Assembly: GCF_001815865.1 (NCBI RefSeq)
Contig: NZ_KV822211.1
Span: forward strand, 47,810 to 111,809
DNA length: 64,000 nt
DNA from: Abiotrophia sp. HMSC24B09
GTDB taxonomy: Bacteria; Bacillota; Bacilli; Lactobacillales; Aerococcaceae
Reading direction: 5' to 3'
Below the pieces are notes generated by a model, which was given only the letters and a program-made list of their open reading frames with translations, was not told the DNA's origin and made no database searches. Below are positions 17,551 to 26,686 of the stretch, piece after piece. The translations under genes were made by a program, and so were the position numbers. The first letter of the stretch is position 1, and each line of letters starts with the position of its first letter.

Positions 17551-19008
17551 ATGCAAAACCAGACTTTAATGCAAGCTTTTGAATGGTATCTGCCGAGTGA
17601 CCACCAGCACTGGAATCGACTTGCCCAACTAGCTCCAGAATTGGCTGCCAAGGGCATTCGGAAAATCTGGCTCCCACCTGCCTTCAAAGGCACCAACAAA
17701 GACGACGTCGGCTATGGCGTCTATGACTTGTTTGACTTGGGAGAATTCGACCAGAAGGGGACCATCCCTACTAAATACGGAACTAAAGACGACTATCTCG
17801 CTCTGATTGAAACTTTAAAAGCTAATGGGATTGACCCCATCGCTGATATCGTCCTCAACCACAAGGCCGGCGCCGACCACAAGGAACGCTTTACGGTCAT
17901 TGAGATGAATCCTAACAATCGTCAAGAAGCCATCTCTGAACCCTTCGAAATTGAAGGTTGGACTTGCTTCACCTTTGATGGTCGCCAGAAAGCCTACAAT
18001 GATTTCACCTGGCACTGGTATCACTTTACAGGGACCGACTATGACGCTGGCCGTAACCGATCCGGTATTTATCTGATTCAAGGGGATAATAAGGGTTGGG
18101 CTGACGACACGCTCGTTGACGACGAGAACGGTAACTATGACTATCTTATGTATGATGACATCGACTTCAAGCATCCGGAAGTGGTCCAACATCTCTATGA
18201 TTGGGCCCATTGGTTTATTGAAACAACCGGAGTTCGCGGCTTCCGCCTAGATGCCGTTAAACACATCGATTCCTTCTTCATGAAGAACTTTATCCGGGAC
18301 TTAACCGAACACTATGGCGATGATTTCTATGTCTTCGGTGAATTCTGGAATGGCGACGAAGAAGCCAATAGCCAATATTTGGAGAAAACTGACTTTCACT
18401 ATGACTTAGTAGACGTCAAGCTCCACCAGAACTTCTTCGATGCCGGTCAAGCCGGGGCAGATTACGACTTGAGTAAGATCTTCGACCAAACTCTCATGCA
18501 AAACTACCCAGAATCGGCGGTTACCTTCGTTGATAACCACGATACCCAACGGGGTCAAGCACTTGAATCGACCGTAGCAGAATGGTTCAAGCCTCTGGCT
18601 TATGCCATGATTCTCTTGCGCCAATCCGGTTTACCTTGTGTCTTCTATGGCGACTACATGGGTATCCAAGGGGACTTTGCCCAAGAATCCTTCCAGGAAG
18701 TCATCGATAAATTGCTCAACCTACGGCTTTACCATGCCTATGGTCAAGAAACTGACTATCTCGATGATCCTAACTGTATTGCTTGGACTCGGGCTGGTAA
18801 TGAAGAAAATGATGGCCGGCCATTGGCAGTTATTCTCTCCAACAAAGACGATGCTAGCAAGCGCCTCTTCTTGGGTTCTGAATGGGCTGGCCGCACTTTC
18901 CGTGATGGCTTAGAACACCATGAAGCCAGCATCACCATCGAAGAAGACGGTTGGGCTGATTTCCCAGTTCATGGCGGCTCTGTCTCTGCTTGGATTTTAG
19001 CTGATTAA
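17551..19008 (+). CDS. amyA: Cytoplasmic alpha-amylase (GH13)
   Basis: A 485-residue glycoside hydrolase that splits alpha-1,4-glucans to malto-oligosaccharides. No signal peptide: it starts MQNQTLMQAFEWYLPSD, typical of the intracellular AmyA group. Catalytic residues are visible in GVRGFRLDAVKHI (nucleophile Asp), YVFGEFWNGD (acid/base Glu) and TFVDNHDTQRG (transition-state Asp). It follows msmK on the same strand, suggesting use of imported or stored glucans. AAAGGAGG precedes the ATG. Confidence 0.93.
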   Translation: MQNQTLMQAFEWYLPSDHQHWNRLAQLAPELAAKGIRKIWLPPAFKGTNKDDVGYGVYDLFDLGEFDQKGTIPTKYGTKDDYLALIETLKANGIDPIADIVLNHKAGADHKERFTVIEMNPNNRQEAISEPFEIEGWTCFTFDGRQKAYNDFTWHWYHFTGTDYDAGRNRSGIYLIQGDNKGWADDTLVDDENGNYDYLMYDDIDFKHPEVVQHLYDWAHWFIETTGVRGFRLDAVKHIDSFFMKNFIRDLTEHYGDDFYVFGEFWNGDEEANSQYLEKTDFHYDLVDVKLHQNFFDAGQAGADYDLSKIFDQTLMQNYPESAVTFVDNHDTQRGQALESTVAEWFKPLAYAMILLRQSGLPCVFYGDYMGIQGDFAQESFQEVIDKLLNLRLYHAYGQETDYLDDPNCIAWTRAGNEENDGRPLAVILSNKDDASKRLFLGSEWAGRTFRDGLEHHEASITIEEDGWADFPVHGGSVSAWILAD

Positions 19009-19026
19009 GCAATTAATAGTAGATAA

Positions 19027-19062
19027 ATTTCCCATTATATCATATATGATATAATGGGAAAT
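19027..19062. repeat. 36-bp perfect palindrome
   Basis: ATTTCCCATTATATCATA and its exact reverse complement are joined with no spacer, between the convergent amylase and dnaB genes. It carries TATAAT-like stretches on both strands. Confidence 0.8.
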
Positions 19063-19063
19063 C

Positions 19064-19096
19064 AAAAGGCTGAAACTTGAGTCTCAGCCTTATTTT
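19064..19096. terminator. Bidirectional terminator between amyA and dnaB
   Basis: AAGGCTGA...TCAGCCTT hairpin with A-rich sequence on the left and TTATTTTTT on the right serves both convergent genes. Confidence 0.8.
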
Positions 19097-20488
19097 TTAT
19101 TGATAATTTACTTGATCTTCTGGGCGATAAGACAAGTTAGAAAACTTGTTATACTCTTTCTTAAAGAGTAAGTTGACGGTGTCCCGGGCCCCTGACCGGT
19201 TCTTGGCTAGAATCACTTCAATCGTATTATCTGGCAAGGAATCATCATGGTCTGGCTCATCGCCCGGCTCGTCATGACGGTGATAATCGTGACGATAGAG
19301 GAAGGCCACAATATCCGCATCTTGCTCAATAGACCCGGATTCCCGGATATCACTTAAAATTGGCCGCTTGTTTTGCCGCTGTTCCAAGCCCCGTGAGAGC
19401 TGGGACAAGGCAATAACTGGCACATGCAATTCCTTGGCTATTTTTTTGAGTTGGCGTGAAATCTCAGAAACTTCTTGTTGGCGGTTCTCACGGCCGTTTC
19501 CTTCGATCAATTGCAGGTAGTCGATGACAATCAAGCCCAAGTCAGGATTTTCCTGCTTGAGTCGGCGACATTTAGCCCGAATTTCGGAGACCTTAATCCC
19601 CGCCGAATCATCGATAAAAATCTTAGCATTCTTTAGGGTATCGGTCGCAATGGTAAAGCTAGACCACTCATCTTCGGTTAGTTGACCCGTCTTCATGTTG
19701 GATGCAAAGATATTTCCCTCTGCGCAGACCATCCGATAGACTAAGTCAATCGCCCCCATTTCTAGGGAGAAGATGGCAACCGGCACCTTGGATTTAGTGG
19801 CAACGTTCTGGGCAATATTGAGGGCAAAGGCCGTCTTACCTACGGAAGGACGGGCGGCGATAATAATTAACTGATCTCCTTGGAAGCCTGAAGTCATCTT
19901 GTCCAAATCATGATAGCCCGTAGCTAGCCCCGTAATGTCGCGTTTTTCTTCCGAAAGCTTAACTACACGGTCATAGGCTTCCACCACTAGGTGGCGCATT
20001 TCTTTTGGCTTATTAACCTGGCTACCTTCCCCGATTGAGAGAATCAGCTTCTCACTGCGATCTACAATATTTTCAACGCTATCAGACTCATCATAGGCTT
20101 CCGAACTAATGGTTGTGGTGGCCGCAATCAGACGTCGCAAGGTCGATTTTTGTTTGACAATATTGGCATAATACTCCACGTGTTCTGCCGTTGGTGTCGC
20201 TTCGATTAATTCTGCCAGATAGCTGGCGCCTCCCGCATTTTCTAGGGCATCATAGGCTTCCAGTTGGTTGACCACCATGACGAAGTCCAAGGCCCCGTTA
20301 CGGTCGAAGACCACATCAACGGCATTAAAAATCAATTGGTGGGATCGTTTATAGAAGTCATCTTCACTTATAATGGCTTGGACGGTCCCGATTTTACGTG
20401 GATCTAGGAATAAAGCACCTAGCACCGCACGTTCAGCTTCAATATTATGAGGCATTATTCGTTGCTCATTAAGATTTAATTCTGTCAC
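19097..20488 (-). CDS. dnaB: Replicative DNA helicase DnaB
   Basis: The hexameric fork helicase, 463 residues (named dnaC in Bacillus subtilis). The N-terminal collar domain (MPHNIEAERAVLGALFLDP) is followed by a RecA-like ATPase with Walker A AARPSVGKTAFALN, IFSLEM, VIDYLQLI, and SDIRESGSIEQDADIVAFLYR. In most Bacilli it follows rplI; here rplI lies about 33 kb away on the other arm. A full start with its own upstream region is present. Confidence 0.97.
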   Translation of the reverse strand: MTELNLNEQRIMPHNIEAERAVLGALFLDPRKIGTVQAIISEDDFYKRSHQLIFNAVDVVFDRNGALDFVMVVNQLEAYDALENAGGASYLAELIEATPTAEHVEYYANIVKQKSTLRRLIAATTTISSEAYDESDSVENIVDRSEKLILSIGEGSQVNKPKEMRHLVVEAYDRVVKLSEEKRDITGLATGYHDLDKMTSGFQGDQLIIIAARPSVGKTAFALNIAQNVATKSKVPVAIFSLEMGAIDLVYRMVCAEGNIFASNMKTGQLTEDEWSSFTIATDTLKNAKIFIDDSAGIKVSEIRAKCRRLKQENPDLGLIVIDYLQLIEGNGRENRQQEVSEISRQLKKIAKELHVPVIALSQLSRGLEQRQNKRPILSDIRESGSIEQDADIVAFLYRHDYHRHDEPGDEPDHDDSLPDNTIEVILAKNRSGARDTVNLLFKKEYNKFSNLSYRPEDQVNYQ

Positions 20489-20560
20489 TAGGTTCCCTTC
20501 TTTCTACTCATATGTAGTTTACTAAATGTCTTAGCCCTTTTCAAGTAGGGCGATATACCC

Positions 20561-20589
20561 TTGCAAAATCCCCTTAAATTCTATATAAT
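20561..20589 (+). promoter_or_regulatory. Promoter upstream of mnmE
   Basis: TTGCAA (20561-20566), 17 bases and TATAAT (20584-20589). Transcription would begin near 20596, upstream of an intrinsic terminator. Confidence 0.8.
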
Positions 20590-20595
20590 ACAGAT

Positions 20596-20670
20596 GAATT
20601 GATAGTAGCAGTCAAAGTGCTTACTACCCCAACTGGCCATATCCAAGGGGGTAGTCTAGGCACTTTTTTT
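20596..20670 (+). ncRNA. Short terminated leader RNA before mnmE
   Basis: From the predicted start, about 75 bases are transcribed before a hairpin (AAAGTGC...GCACTTT and an inner ACTACCCC/GGGGTAGT, 20614-20666) and seven T residues. mnmE starts 24 bases later. It may be an attenuator or a small RNA; I recognise no known family. Confidence 0.5.
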
Positions 20671-20693
20671 GTGACAAGAGAAAGGAGCCCGCC

Positions 20694-22076
20694 ATGTACA
20701 CCCAAGATACCATTGTCGCCATCTCAACTGCCCTAGGCGAGGGCGCTATCGGCCTAGTCCGCCTGTCTGGACCAGAAGCCATCGCCATCGCCAACCGACT
20801 CTTTCCAGAAAAGGACCTCAGCCAAGTGGCTAGTCACACCATTCACTATGGCCATATCCAAGATCCCCAGTCAGGCCAAGTCTTGGATGAAGTCATGACC
20901 AGCGTCATGAAAGCCCCACGTTCTTATACGACAGAAGATGTCGTCGAAATCAACGGCCACGGCGGGATTGTTGCCATCCAATCCATCCTCAATGCTTGCT
21001 TAGCCCAAGGAGCTCGCCTAGCTGAAGCCGGGGAATTTACCCAGCGCGCCTTCCTCAATGGCCGGATTGACCTATCTCAGGCTGAAGCCATCATGGATTT
21101 AATCAGCGCCAAGACTAGTCGTGCCAAAGATGTAGCTATGAGCCAGCTTCAAGGTAGCCTCAAACACAAAATTCGTCAGCTACGCGACACCATGCTTAAC
21201 ACCTTGGCCCAGGTCGAAGTCACCATCGATTATCCAGAATACGATGATGTTGAGGAACTTTCTCTCCAGCAACTGGCCTCCACAGCAGAATTGGTGCAAA
21301 GCGAAGTCCGCGCGATTTTACGCCAGGCCACCCAAGGCAAGCTTTTCCGTGAAGGGATTAAAACTGCTATCATTGGCCGTCCTAATGTTGGTAAATCCAG
21401 TCTTCTTAATTACTTAATTGGCGAAGATAAAGCCATTGTCACCGATATTGCAGGCACCACTCGTGACACCATCGAAGAATATATTTCTATTAAAGGTGTC
21501 CCCCTCCATATTATCGATACGGCCGGTATTCGCCATACGGATGAAGTAGTCGAGCAAATCGGGGTAGAAAAGAGCCGCGCCATGATCGAATCGGCAGACC
21601 TGATTCTCCTTATTTTGAATCAGGCCCAAGCCCTAGATCCAATGGATTTAGAACTTTTAGAGCTGACACAAAATAAGGCCCGCATCATCCTCTTAAATAA
21701 GCAAGATTTACCTAACCAATGGACCATTGAAGACTTAGCAAGTTATCTGCAAGATGATTCGGACATTATTAAAACCTCTGTCCTAACTGAGGACGGCTTA
21801 ACCGCCCTTGAAGATGCTATTTCAGCACGCTTCTTATCCGGTAATCTCCAGTCTACCGACCTCAACTATCTCTTGAACAGTCGCCACACCCATCTGCTCA
21901 ACCAAGCCTTAGCCAGTTTAGATGAAGTCATCCAGTCTTGTGCCATGAGCCTACCAGTGGATCTCATTCAGATAGACTATAGCCGTGCCTGGGATGCCCT
22001 GGGCGAAATCACTGGTGACAGTGTTCAAGATGAGCTCTTAACCAAGCTCTTTAGCCAATTCTGCTTAGGTAAATAA
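20694..22076 (+). CDS. mnmE: tRNA modification GTPase MnmE
   Basis: With MnmG it makes the 5-carboxymethylaminomethyl group on wobble uridine 34. The 460 residues have an N-terminal folate-binding domain (MYTQDTIVAISTALGEGAIGLVRLSG), helical domain, and an inserted G domain with GRPNVGKSSLLN, IAGTTRDTIEE and LNKQDL; it ends in the family's Cys-containing CLGK motif. AAAGGAG precedes the ATG. The NUDIX gene and mnmG follow in one operon. Confidence 0.97.
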   Translation: MYTQDTIVAISTALGEGAIGLVRLSGPEAIAIANRLFPEKDLSQVASHTIHYGHIQDPQSGQVLDEVMTSVMKAPRSYTTEDVVEINGHGGIVAIQSILNACLAQGARLAEAGEFTQRAFLNGRIDLSQAEAIMDLISAKTSRAKDVAMSQLQGSLKHKIRQLRDTMLNTLAQVEVTIDYPEYDDVEELSLQQLASTAELVQSEVRAILRQATQGKLFREGIKTAIIGRPNVGKSSLLNYLIGEDKAIVTDIAGTTRDTIEEYISIKGVPLHIIDTAGIRHTDEVVEQIGVEKSRAMIESADLILLILNQAQALDPMDLELLELTQNKARIILLNKQDLPNQWTIEDLASYLQDDSDIIKTSVLTEDGLTALEDAISARFLSGNLQSTDLNYLLNSRHTHLLNQALASLDEVIQSCAMSLPVDLIQIDYSRAWDALGEITGDSVQDELLTKLFSQFCLGK

Positions 22077-22088
22077 GGAGGATACATC

Positions 22089-22565
22089 ATGCCAAAACTC
22101 GCCACTATCTGTTATATCGACAATGGCCACTCTCTGCTATTGCTCCACCGCAACAAGAAGCCCAATGATGTCCATGAAGGCAAATGGATTGGCGTCGGCG
22201 GCAAATTAGAAGCCGGTGAAAGCCCAGAGGAATGCGTTATTCGCGAATCCAAGGAAGAAACCGGCCTGACCCTCCATCAGCCGCAATTAGTGGGCATTAT
22301 CGTCTTCCCGGAATTTACGCCTGGCCATGACTGGTACACTTATGTCTTTCGAGCCCGTCATTTTGAGGGCCAAGTCATTGACTGCAATGAAGGTACCCTA
22401 GAGTGGGTACCCTACGACCAAGTCCTTAGCCGGCCTAGTTGGGAAGGGGATCATATTTTCTTAACTTGGATTTTAGAGCAGAAACCCTTCTTTTCAGCCA
22501 AATTCAGCTATTCCCCTGATAATCGACTACTTGATCACGAAGTTATTTTTTATAATCATCCATAA
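22089..22565 (+). CDS. NUDIX hydrolase (MutT/8-oxo-dGTP-like)
   Basis: A 158-residue NUDIX enzyme. The Nudix box [24 protein letters not shown] is intact (GX5EX7REXXEEXGX), so it should hydrolyse a nucleoside diphosphate-linked substrate with Mg2+. The N-terminal [28 protein letters not shown] resembles bacterial 8-oxo-dGTP diphosphatases of the MutT type, but the substrate is unproven. It is tucked between mnmE (12 bases) and mnmG (20 bases), which normally are neighbours. Confidence 0.9.
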   Translation: MPKLATICYIDNGHSLLLLHRNKKPNDVHEGKWIGVGGKLEAGESPEECVIRESKEETGLTLHQPQLVGIIVFPEFTPGHDWYTYVFRARHFEGQVIDCNEGTLEWVPYDQVLSRPSWEGDHIFLTWILEQKPFFSAKFSYSPDNRLLDHEVIFYNHP

Positions 22566-22585
22566 ACTACAAAGGAGTCAAAACC

Positions 22586-24502
22586 ATGCAAGAATTCTCT
22601 GCTGGCCACTATGAAGTCATTGTTGTCGGCGCTGGCCATGCCGGTTCAGAAGCCGCATTGGCGGCAGCTCGTATGGGCTGTCGCACCCTGCTCTTAACCA
22701 TTAGCTTAGAAATGGTAGCCTTTATGCCCTGTAACCCTTCTGTAGGAGGGCCTGCCAAGGGTGTTGTCGTTCGCGAAATCGATGCCCTCGGTGGCGAAAT
22801 GGGCCGCAATATTGATAAGACCTACATCCAAATGCGCATGCTCAACACTGGGAAGGGACCAGCCGTCCAAGCCTTACGTGCCCAAGCGGATAAACATGCC
22901 TATGCGACCGCTATGAAACAAACCATTGAAGCCTGCCCTAACCTAGACCTTAAACAAGGCCTAGTTGACCTCCTAGTAGTAGAAGAAGGGCAAGTCCGTG
23001 GCGTTGTCACTTCGACTGGCGCCCGCTATAGTGCGGATGCCGTTGTCTTAACTGCTGGGACCTCTTCACGCGGCCAAATCATCATTGGTGAACTTAAGTA
23101 TTCATCTGGCCCCAACAATACCCTCCCATCCCAGAAACTCTCTGAACACCTTTTGGAACTGGGCTTTGAGTTAGCCCGTTTCAAAACTGGAACACCTATG
23201 CGTATCCATAAATCTAGCATTAACTATGACGCCATGGAGATTCAACCTGGTGATAGCCAACCCAACCATTTTTCCTTCCTAACGCCAGATGCTGACTACC
23301 GACCTGACTTCGTCCCTTGTTGGCTGACCCATACCAGCCAAGATACCCATGAAGTTATCAAGGCTAACCTGCATCGCGCGCCTATGTTTACCGGCATCGT
23401 GGAAGGGGTAGGGGCACGTTATTGTCCTTCTATCGAAGACAAGATTGTGCGCTTCAGCGATAAGCCTCGCCATCAAATTTTCGTTGAACCAGAAGGTCTA
23501 ACGACCGATGAGATGTATATTCAAGGCCTATCCACCTCTATGCCTGAAGATGTACAACTTCAGATGCTACATTCTGTAGCGGGTCTGGAAAATGCTAAAC
23601 TCATGCGACCAGGATACGCTATTGAGTACGACGTGGTCATCCCGCATCAATTGCGTGCTAGCTTAGAAACCAAATTAGTACGTGGCCTCTATACGGCAGG
23701 CCAAATGAACGGAACTAGTGGCTACGAAGAAGCGGCTGGCCAAGGCCTTATTGCTGGCATTAACGCAGCTCGTCAAGTCCAAGGGCAAGACCCACTCATC
23801 ATCAAACGGAGTGACGGCTATATTGGCGTCATGATTGACGACTTAGTTACTAAAGGAACCACAGAGCCTTATCGTCTCTTAACTTCCCGGGCAGAGTATC
23901 GTCTCTTGCTACGCCACGATAATGCTGATTTGCGTCTGACGGAAATTGGCCACCAAATTGGCTTGGTCGATGACCAACGCTATGAAGCCTATCTAGCTAA
24001 GAAAGCTCTGGTTGACGCTGAAATCAAACGCTTGAAGAAAATCACCTTGACGCCTAAGACGCCCGGCCTTCAGGAACTCTTTGAGCGTGTAGGCTCTTCG
24101 TCCCTCTTAGACGGAATCAGCGCTTTCAATCTGCTCAAGAGACCAGAGATTCGCTACTTAGATTTAGTGACGCTTATTCCTCGGCCAGAGGGCCTATTGG
24201 AACGCCAAGAAGCTGAACAAGTTGAAATTCAAATCAAGTATGAAGGCTATATCCAAAAGGCCATCGAAAAAGTCGAAAAAGTCAAGGCCATGGAAGAAAA
24301 ACGCATTCCTGAAGATATTGACTACGACGCTATCTTGAATTTGGCTAACGAGGCGCGTGACCGCCTAAAATTAATTCAGCCGACTACTCTTGCACAAGCT
24401 AGTCGGGTCAGTGGTGTTAACCCAGCAGACATTGCCATCTTGTCAGTCTACATCCAACAAGGCAAGATTGCTCGCCTACAAGATCGTCCATCTCAAGACT
24501 AA
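22586..24502 (+). CDS. mnmG: tRNA uridine 5-carboxymethylaminomethyl modification enzyme MnmG
   Basis: The FAD-dependent partner of MnmE, 638 residues. It shows the dinucleotide-binding [17 protein letters not shown] near the start, the [11 protein letters not shown] signature, the internal insertion typical of GidA and the C-terminal helical MnmE-binding region. AAAGGAG precedes the ATG. It ends the mnmE operon at a strong terminator. Confidence 0.97.
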   Translation: MQEFSAGHYEVIVVGAGHAGSEAALAAARMGCRTLLLTISLEMVAFMPCNPSVGGPAKGVVVREIDALGGEMGRNIDKTYIQMRMLNTGKGPAVQALRAQADKHAYATAMKQTIEACPNLDLKQGLVDLLVVEEGQVRGVVTSTGARYSADAVVLTAGTSSRGQIIIGELKYSSGPNNTLPSQKLSEHLLELGFELARFKTGTPMRIHKSSINYDAMEIQPGDSQPNHFSFLTPDADYRPDFVPCWLTHTSQDTHEVIKANLHRAPMFTGIVEGVGARYCPSIEDKIVRFSDKPRHQIFVEPEGLTTDEMYIQGLSTSMPEDVQLQMLHSVAGLENAKLMRPGYAIEYDVVIPHQLRASLETKLVRGLYTAGQMNGTSGYEEAAGQGLIAGINAARQVQGQDPLIIKRSDGYIGVMIDDLVTKGTTEPYRLLTSRAEYRLLLRHDNADLRLTEIGHQIGLVDDQRYEAYLAKKALVDAEIKRLKKITLTPKTPGLQELFERVGSSSLLDGISAFNLLKRPEIRYLDLVTLIPRPEGLLERQEAEQVEIQIKYEGYIQKAIEKVEKVKAMEEKRIPEDIDYDAILNLANEARDRLKLIQPTTLAQASRVSGVNPADIAILSVYIQQGKIARLQDRPSQD

Positions 24503-24506
24503 AAGA

Positions 24507-24531
24507 AAAGCCCCTTTCAGGGGCTTTTTTT
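24507..24531 (+). terminator. Terminator after mnmG
   Basis: AAAGCCCC-TTTCA-GGGGCTTT followed by a T-run. Confidence 0.92.
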
Positions 24532-24549
24532 CTTCTATATAATATAGTA

Positions 24550-24581
24550 AAAAGACAGGGCATAAATCCTGTCTCTTTTTT
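24550..24581 (-). terminator. Terminator after treR
   Basis: AGACAGG...CCTGTCT hairpin, flanked by A-runs and T-runs on both sides; it reads best for the minus-strand treR and faces the mnmG terminator. Confidence 0.8.
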
Positions 24582-24583
24582 CA

Positions 24584-25303
24584 TTATTTAATTGAGTGTC
24601 TACGACGTGCGAATTCTTGGAAGTGAAACTTCTCCAGTCGCGTATGAGAAATACTGTATTGGAAGAAGGTAGTGTCTTCCAAGTAAACAAAGCTGTCTGT
24701 CTTAATGACATAGTCCATAGGTGTTAACTTCATGAGTTCCAAGCCTAGCTCAGAAACAATCTCAGCTCGCATATCCTTGGTAGCATAGCTAATATCTAAG
24801 TCTAACTGACCTTCTAGGTACTCATAGACGGAGTTTTTAGCCACGCGGCTTGGGATAGATGGCACCACGCTGCAACGGAACCAGTCTTCATCAATAATCA
24901 TGACTTCGCCAGCGATAATCCGCGTACGCAATAAGTAAATAAAGCGTTCATTCTCAGTCACGCCTTCTTTACCAATAAGAAAGTCTGGCGCCTTCACGAT
25001 TTCATTACGGATTACCCGGGTTTCAGCTTTCATATTTTGATCAGCTTGTAACTCTTTGAAACTGACCAAACCCGAAAATGGAAAGACAAAACGGTTAAAG
25101 TCTAAAACGGTAGAACCACGACCTTGTTTCTTATGAATAAAGCCATTTTCCAATAGGAGTTTTTGTGCTTTACGGATAGTTTCACGGGATACATCATAGG
25201 TTTCTGCTAGTTCATGTTCTGTAGGGATTAGTTCACCAATGGGGTAGGTCCCATTTTCAATTTTTTGCTTGATGTCTAGATAGACTCTTTCAAATTTATT
25301 CAT
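24584..25303 (-). CDS. treR: Trehalose operon repressor TreR (GntR family)
   Basis: A 239-residue regulator. The winged-helix head (ETYDVSRETIRKAQKLLLENGFIHKKQGRGS, about 32-62) is GntR-type, followed by a UTRA ligand-binding domain. By family, trehalose-6-phosphate relieves repression. It is the last of four minus-strand genes and the nearest to mnmG; treC and treB lie upstream. A TTGT-N4-ACAA operator candidate is at 29934-29945 before treB. Confidence 0.9.
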   Translation of the reverse strand: MNKFERVYLDIKQKIENGTYPIGELIPTEHELAETYDVSRETIRKAQKLLLENGFIHKKQGRGSTVLDFNRFVFPFSGLVSFKELQADQNMKAETRVIRNEIVKAPDFLIGKEGVTENERFIYLLRTRIIAGEVMIIDEDWFRCSVVPSIPSRVAKNSVYEYLEGQLDLDISYATKDMRAEIVSELGLELMKLTPMDYVIKTDSFVYLEDTTFFQYSISHTRLEKFHFQEFARRRHSIK

Positions 25304-25379
25304 TTTTACACCTCGATACGTATTCTAGCATAATCTGTTACTTTGTGAAAGAGTTTATCCAGTTTTTTTTCGCATTTTT

Positions 25380-26537
25380 TTAAGGATTTGTCCCTAACCA
25401 GTTCGGATTTACTTCCCAAATACCATTATCAGGCATTGGCAAGGTATCTGGCGTTAAAATAAGTCCGCCTACTGTCAGCTTGACCTGTTTGACCCCATAA
25501 TAATCAGCGATTGTTTGGACAATAGCCGGTAAAACAGCCGTTTCTCGTGCTGTATGCTGATTCATGGCTGCCACGATACCAGGAGTGAAGTCTACGAGGG
25601 CAGTTTGCGATTCAATTTTTATATCTTTGACTTCAACAGATGAATTAATCCATCCTTCTTTGCGGAACAATTCTGTAAAAGTTTTACCTGGATTCTGATT
25701 AGTCTGCCAAGTTAAGTGCCCCGTCCCCTTAGTCAAAATTGGATTCATCTGATTACTTGGCTTGGCTATATTGATAGGTTGCGTGATGCTAACCTGATGC
25801 TGGTTAGCCTTAAGTGTGAGCGTAATATTTTCCCCACCACTATTGATGGCTTTCTGACTAGACATAATCAAACCTTGATTCTTGGCATAGTAGGTATGTA
25901 ACTCTTGATCAGATTGAAAGGTCGTTACCTCAATAACATCTTCATAATTGCTAGAACCTATTGTGGCTGATTGGTAGAGATTAGTAATAGTGGAACGACT
26001 TCCTTGGCTATCTTGCCACATCGTTCCCACTTGAAGGGGAGCCATCAAATAAGGGATACGGTGGGTGTGACTAATTTGTTCTAGATGGTTGCTAGTATCC
26101 AAAGTATCCTGGGCTTGCCAAGATATCTGCCAGCCTTCCTTGGTTAGCTGATAAACTGACACGTTGGCCCGACCATTAGGTAAGAGGGTCCGCACTTGCC
26201 ATAGTTGACGGTTAGTGTCTACATAATCTGTGTACACTATTTGTAAACCATCACGCGTATCAAACTCTTTAAGTTGATTGATACCATTAGGCGCATAATG
26301 ACTTATCTCATATTGTGTTCCATCCGGTGCTTTGTGCCATGATGACGTGTCGAATTCTCCTGTGTTCTCTGCAACAGTAGAGCTAGTTTCAGACGATTCG
26401 TTCGTTGCTGTCCCTTGGCGGTCAGCAGCTTTCTTGTCTATTGATGCCTGAACATCTGGACTAATGTGAATCATAGGTTCTTGCTTGCAAGCACTTAATA
26501 GCAATACAAATCCAACAAGAAGAATCCCTCTTTTCAT
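25380..26537 (-). CDS. Lipoprotein with possible C-terminal GerMN-like domain
   Basis: A secreted lipoprotein of 385 residues. Signal peptide with lipobox LLSAC (Cys about 17), a Ser/Thr/Glu-rich linker, then an extracellular body. The C-terminal part (VDFTPGIVAAMNQHTARETAVL, then IVQTIADYYGVKQVKLTVGG) resembles the GerMN domain. I start at 26537, after GAAAGGGG; an upstream ATG is in frame but would put the signal peptide inside. It lies between treR and treC, separated from treC by a terminator, so a link to trehalose is not shown. Confidence 0.65.
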   Translation of the reverse strand: MKRGILLVGFVLLLSACKQEPMIHISPDVQASIDKKAADRQGTATNESSETSSTVAENTGEFDTSSWHKAPDGTQYEISHYAPNGINQLKEFDTRDGLQIVYTDYVDTNRQLWQVRTLLPNGRANVSVYQLTKEGWQISWQAQDTLDTSNHLEQISHTHRIPYLMAPLQVGTMWQDSQGSRSTITNLYQSATIGSSNYEDVIEVTTFQSDQELHTYYAKNQGLIMSSQKAINSGGENITLTLKANQHQVSITQPINIAKPSNQMNPILTKGTGHLTWQTNQNPGKTFTELFRKEGWINSSVEVKDIKIESQTALVDFTPGIVAAMNQHTARETAVLPAIVQTIADYYGVKQVKLTVGGLILTPDTLPMPDNGIWEVNPNWLGTNP

Positions 26538-26646
26538 GCTGCTGCCCCTTTCTTTTATGTTTTTCTCTAGCATATTCGTCTTATTTTACCATGCTAGAAA
26601 GGATTTTACCATTCTTCATTTCTATCTAATACCACCTGGCAGATAA

Positions 26647-26676
26647 AAAGGACAAATCCCTGGGAATTTGTCCTTT
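26647..26676 (-). terminator. Terminator after treC
   Basis: AAAGGACAAAT...ATTTGTCCTTT, an 11-pair hairpin followed by TTTTTATC on the minus strand. Confidence 0.88.
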
Positions 26677-26686
26677 AACACTTAGC

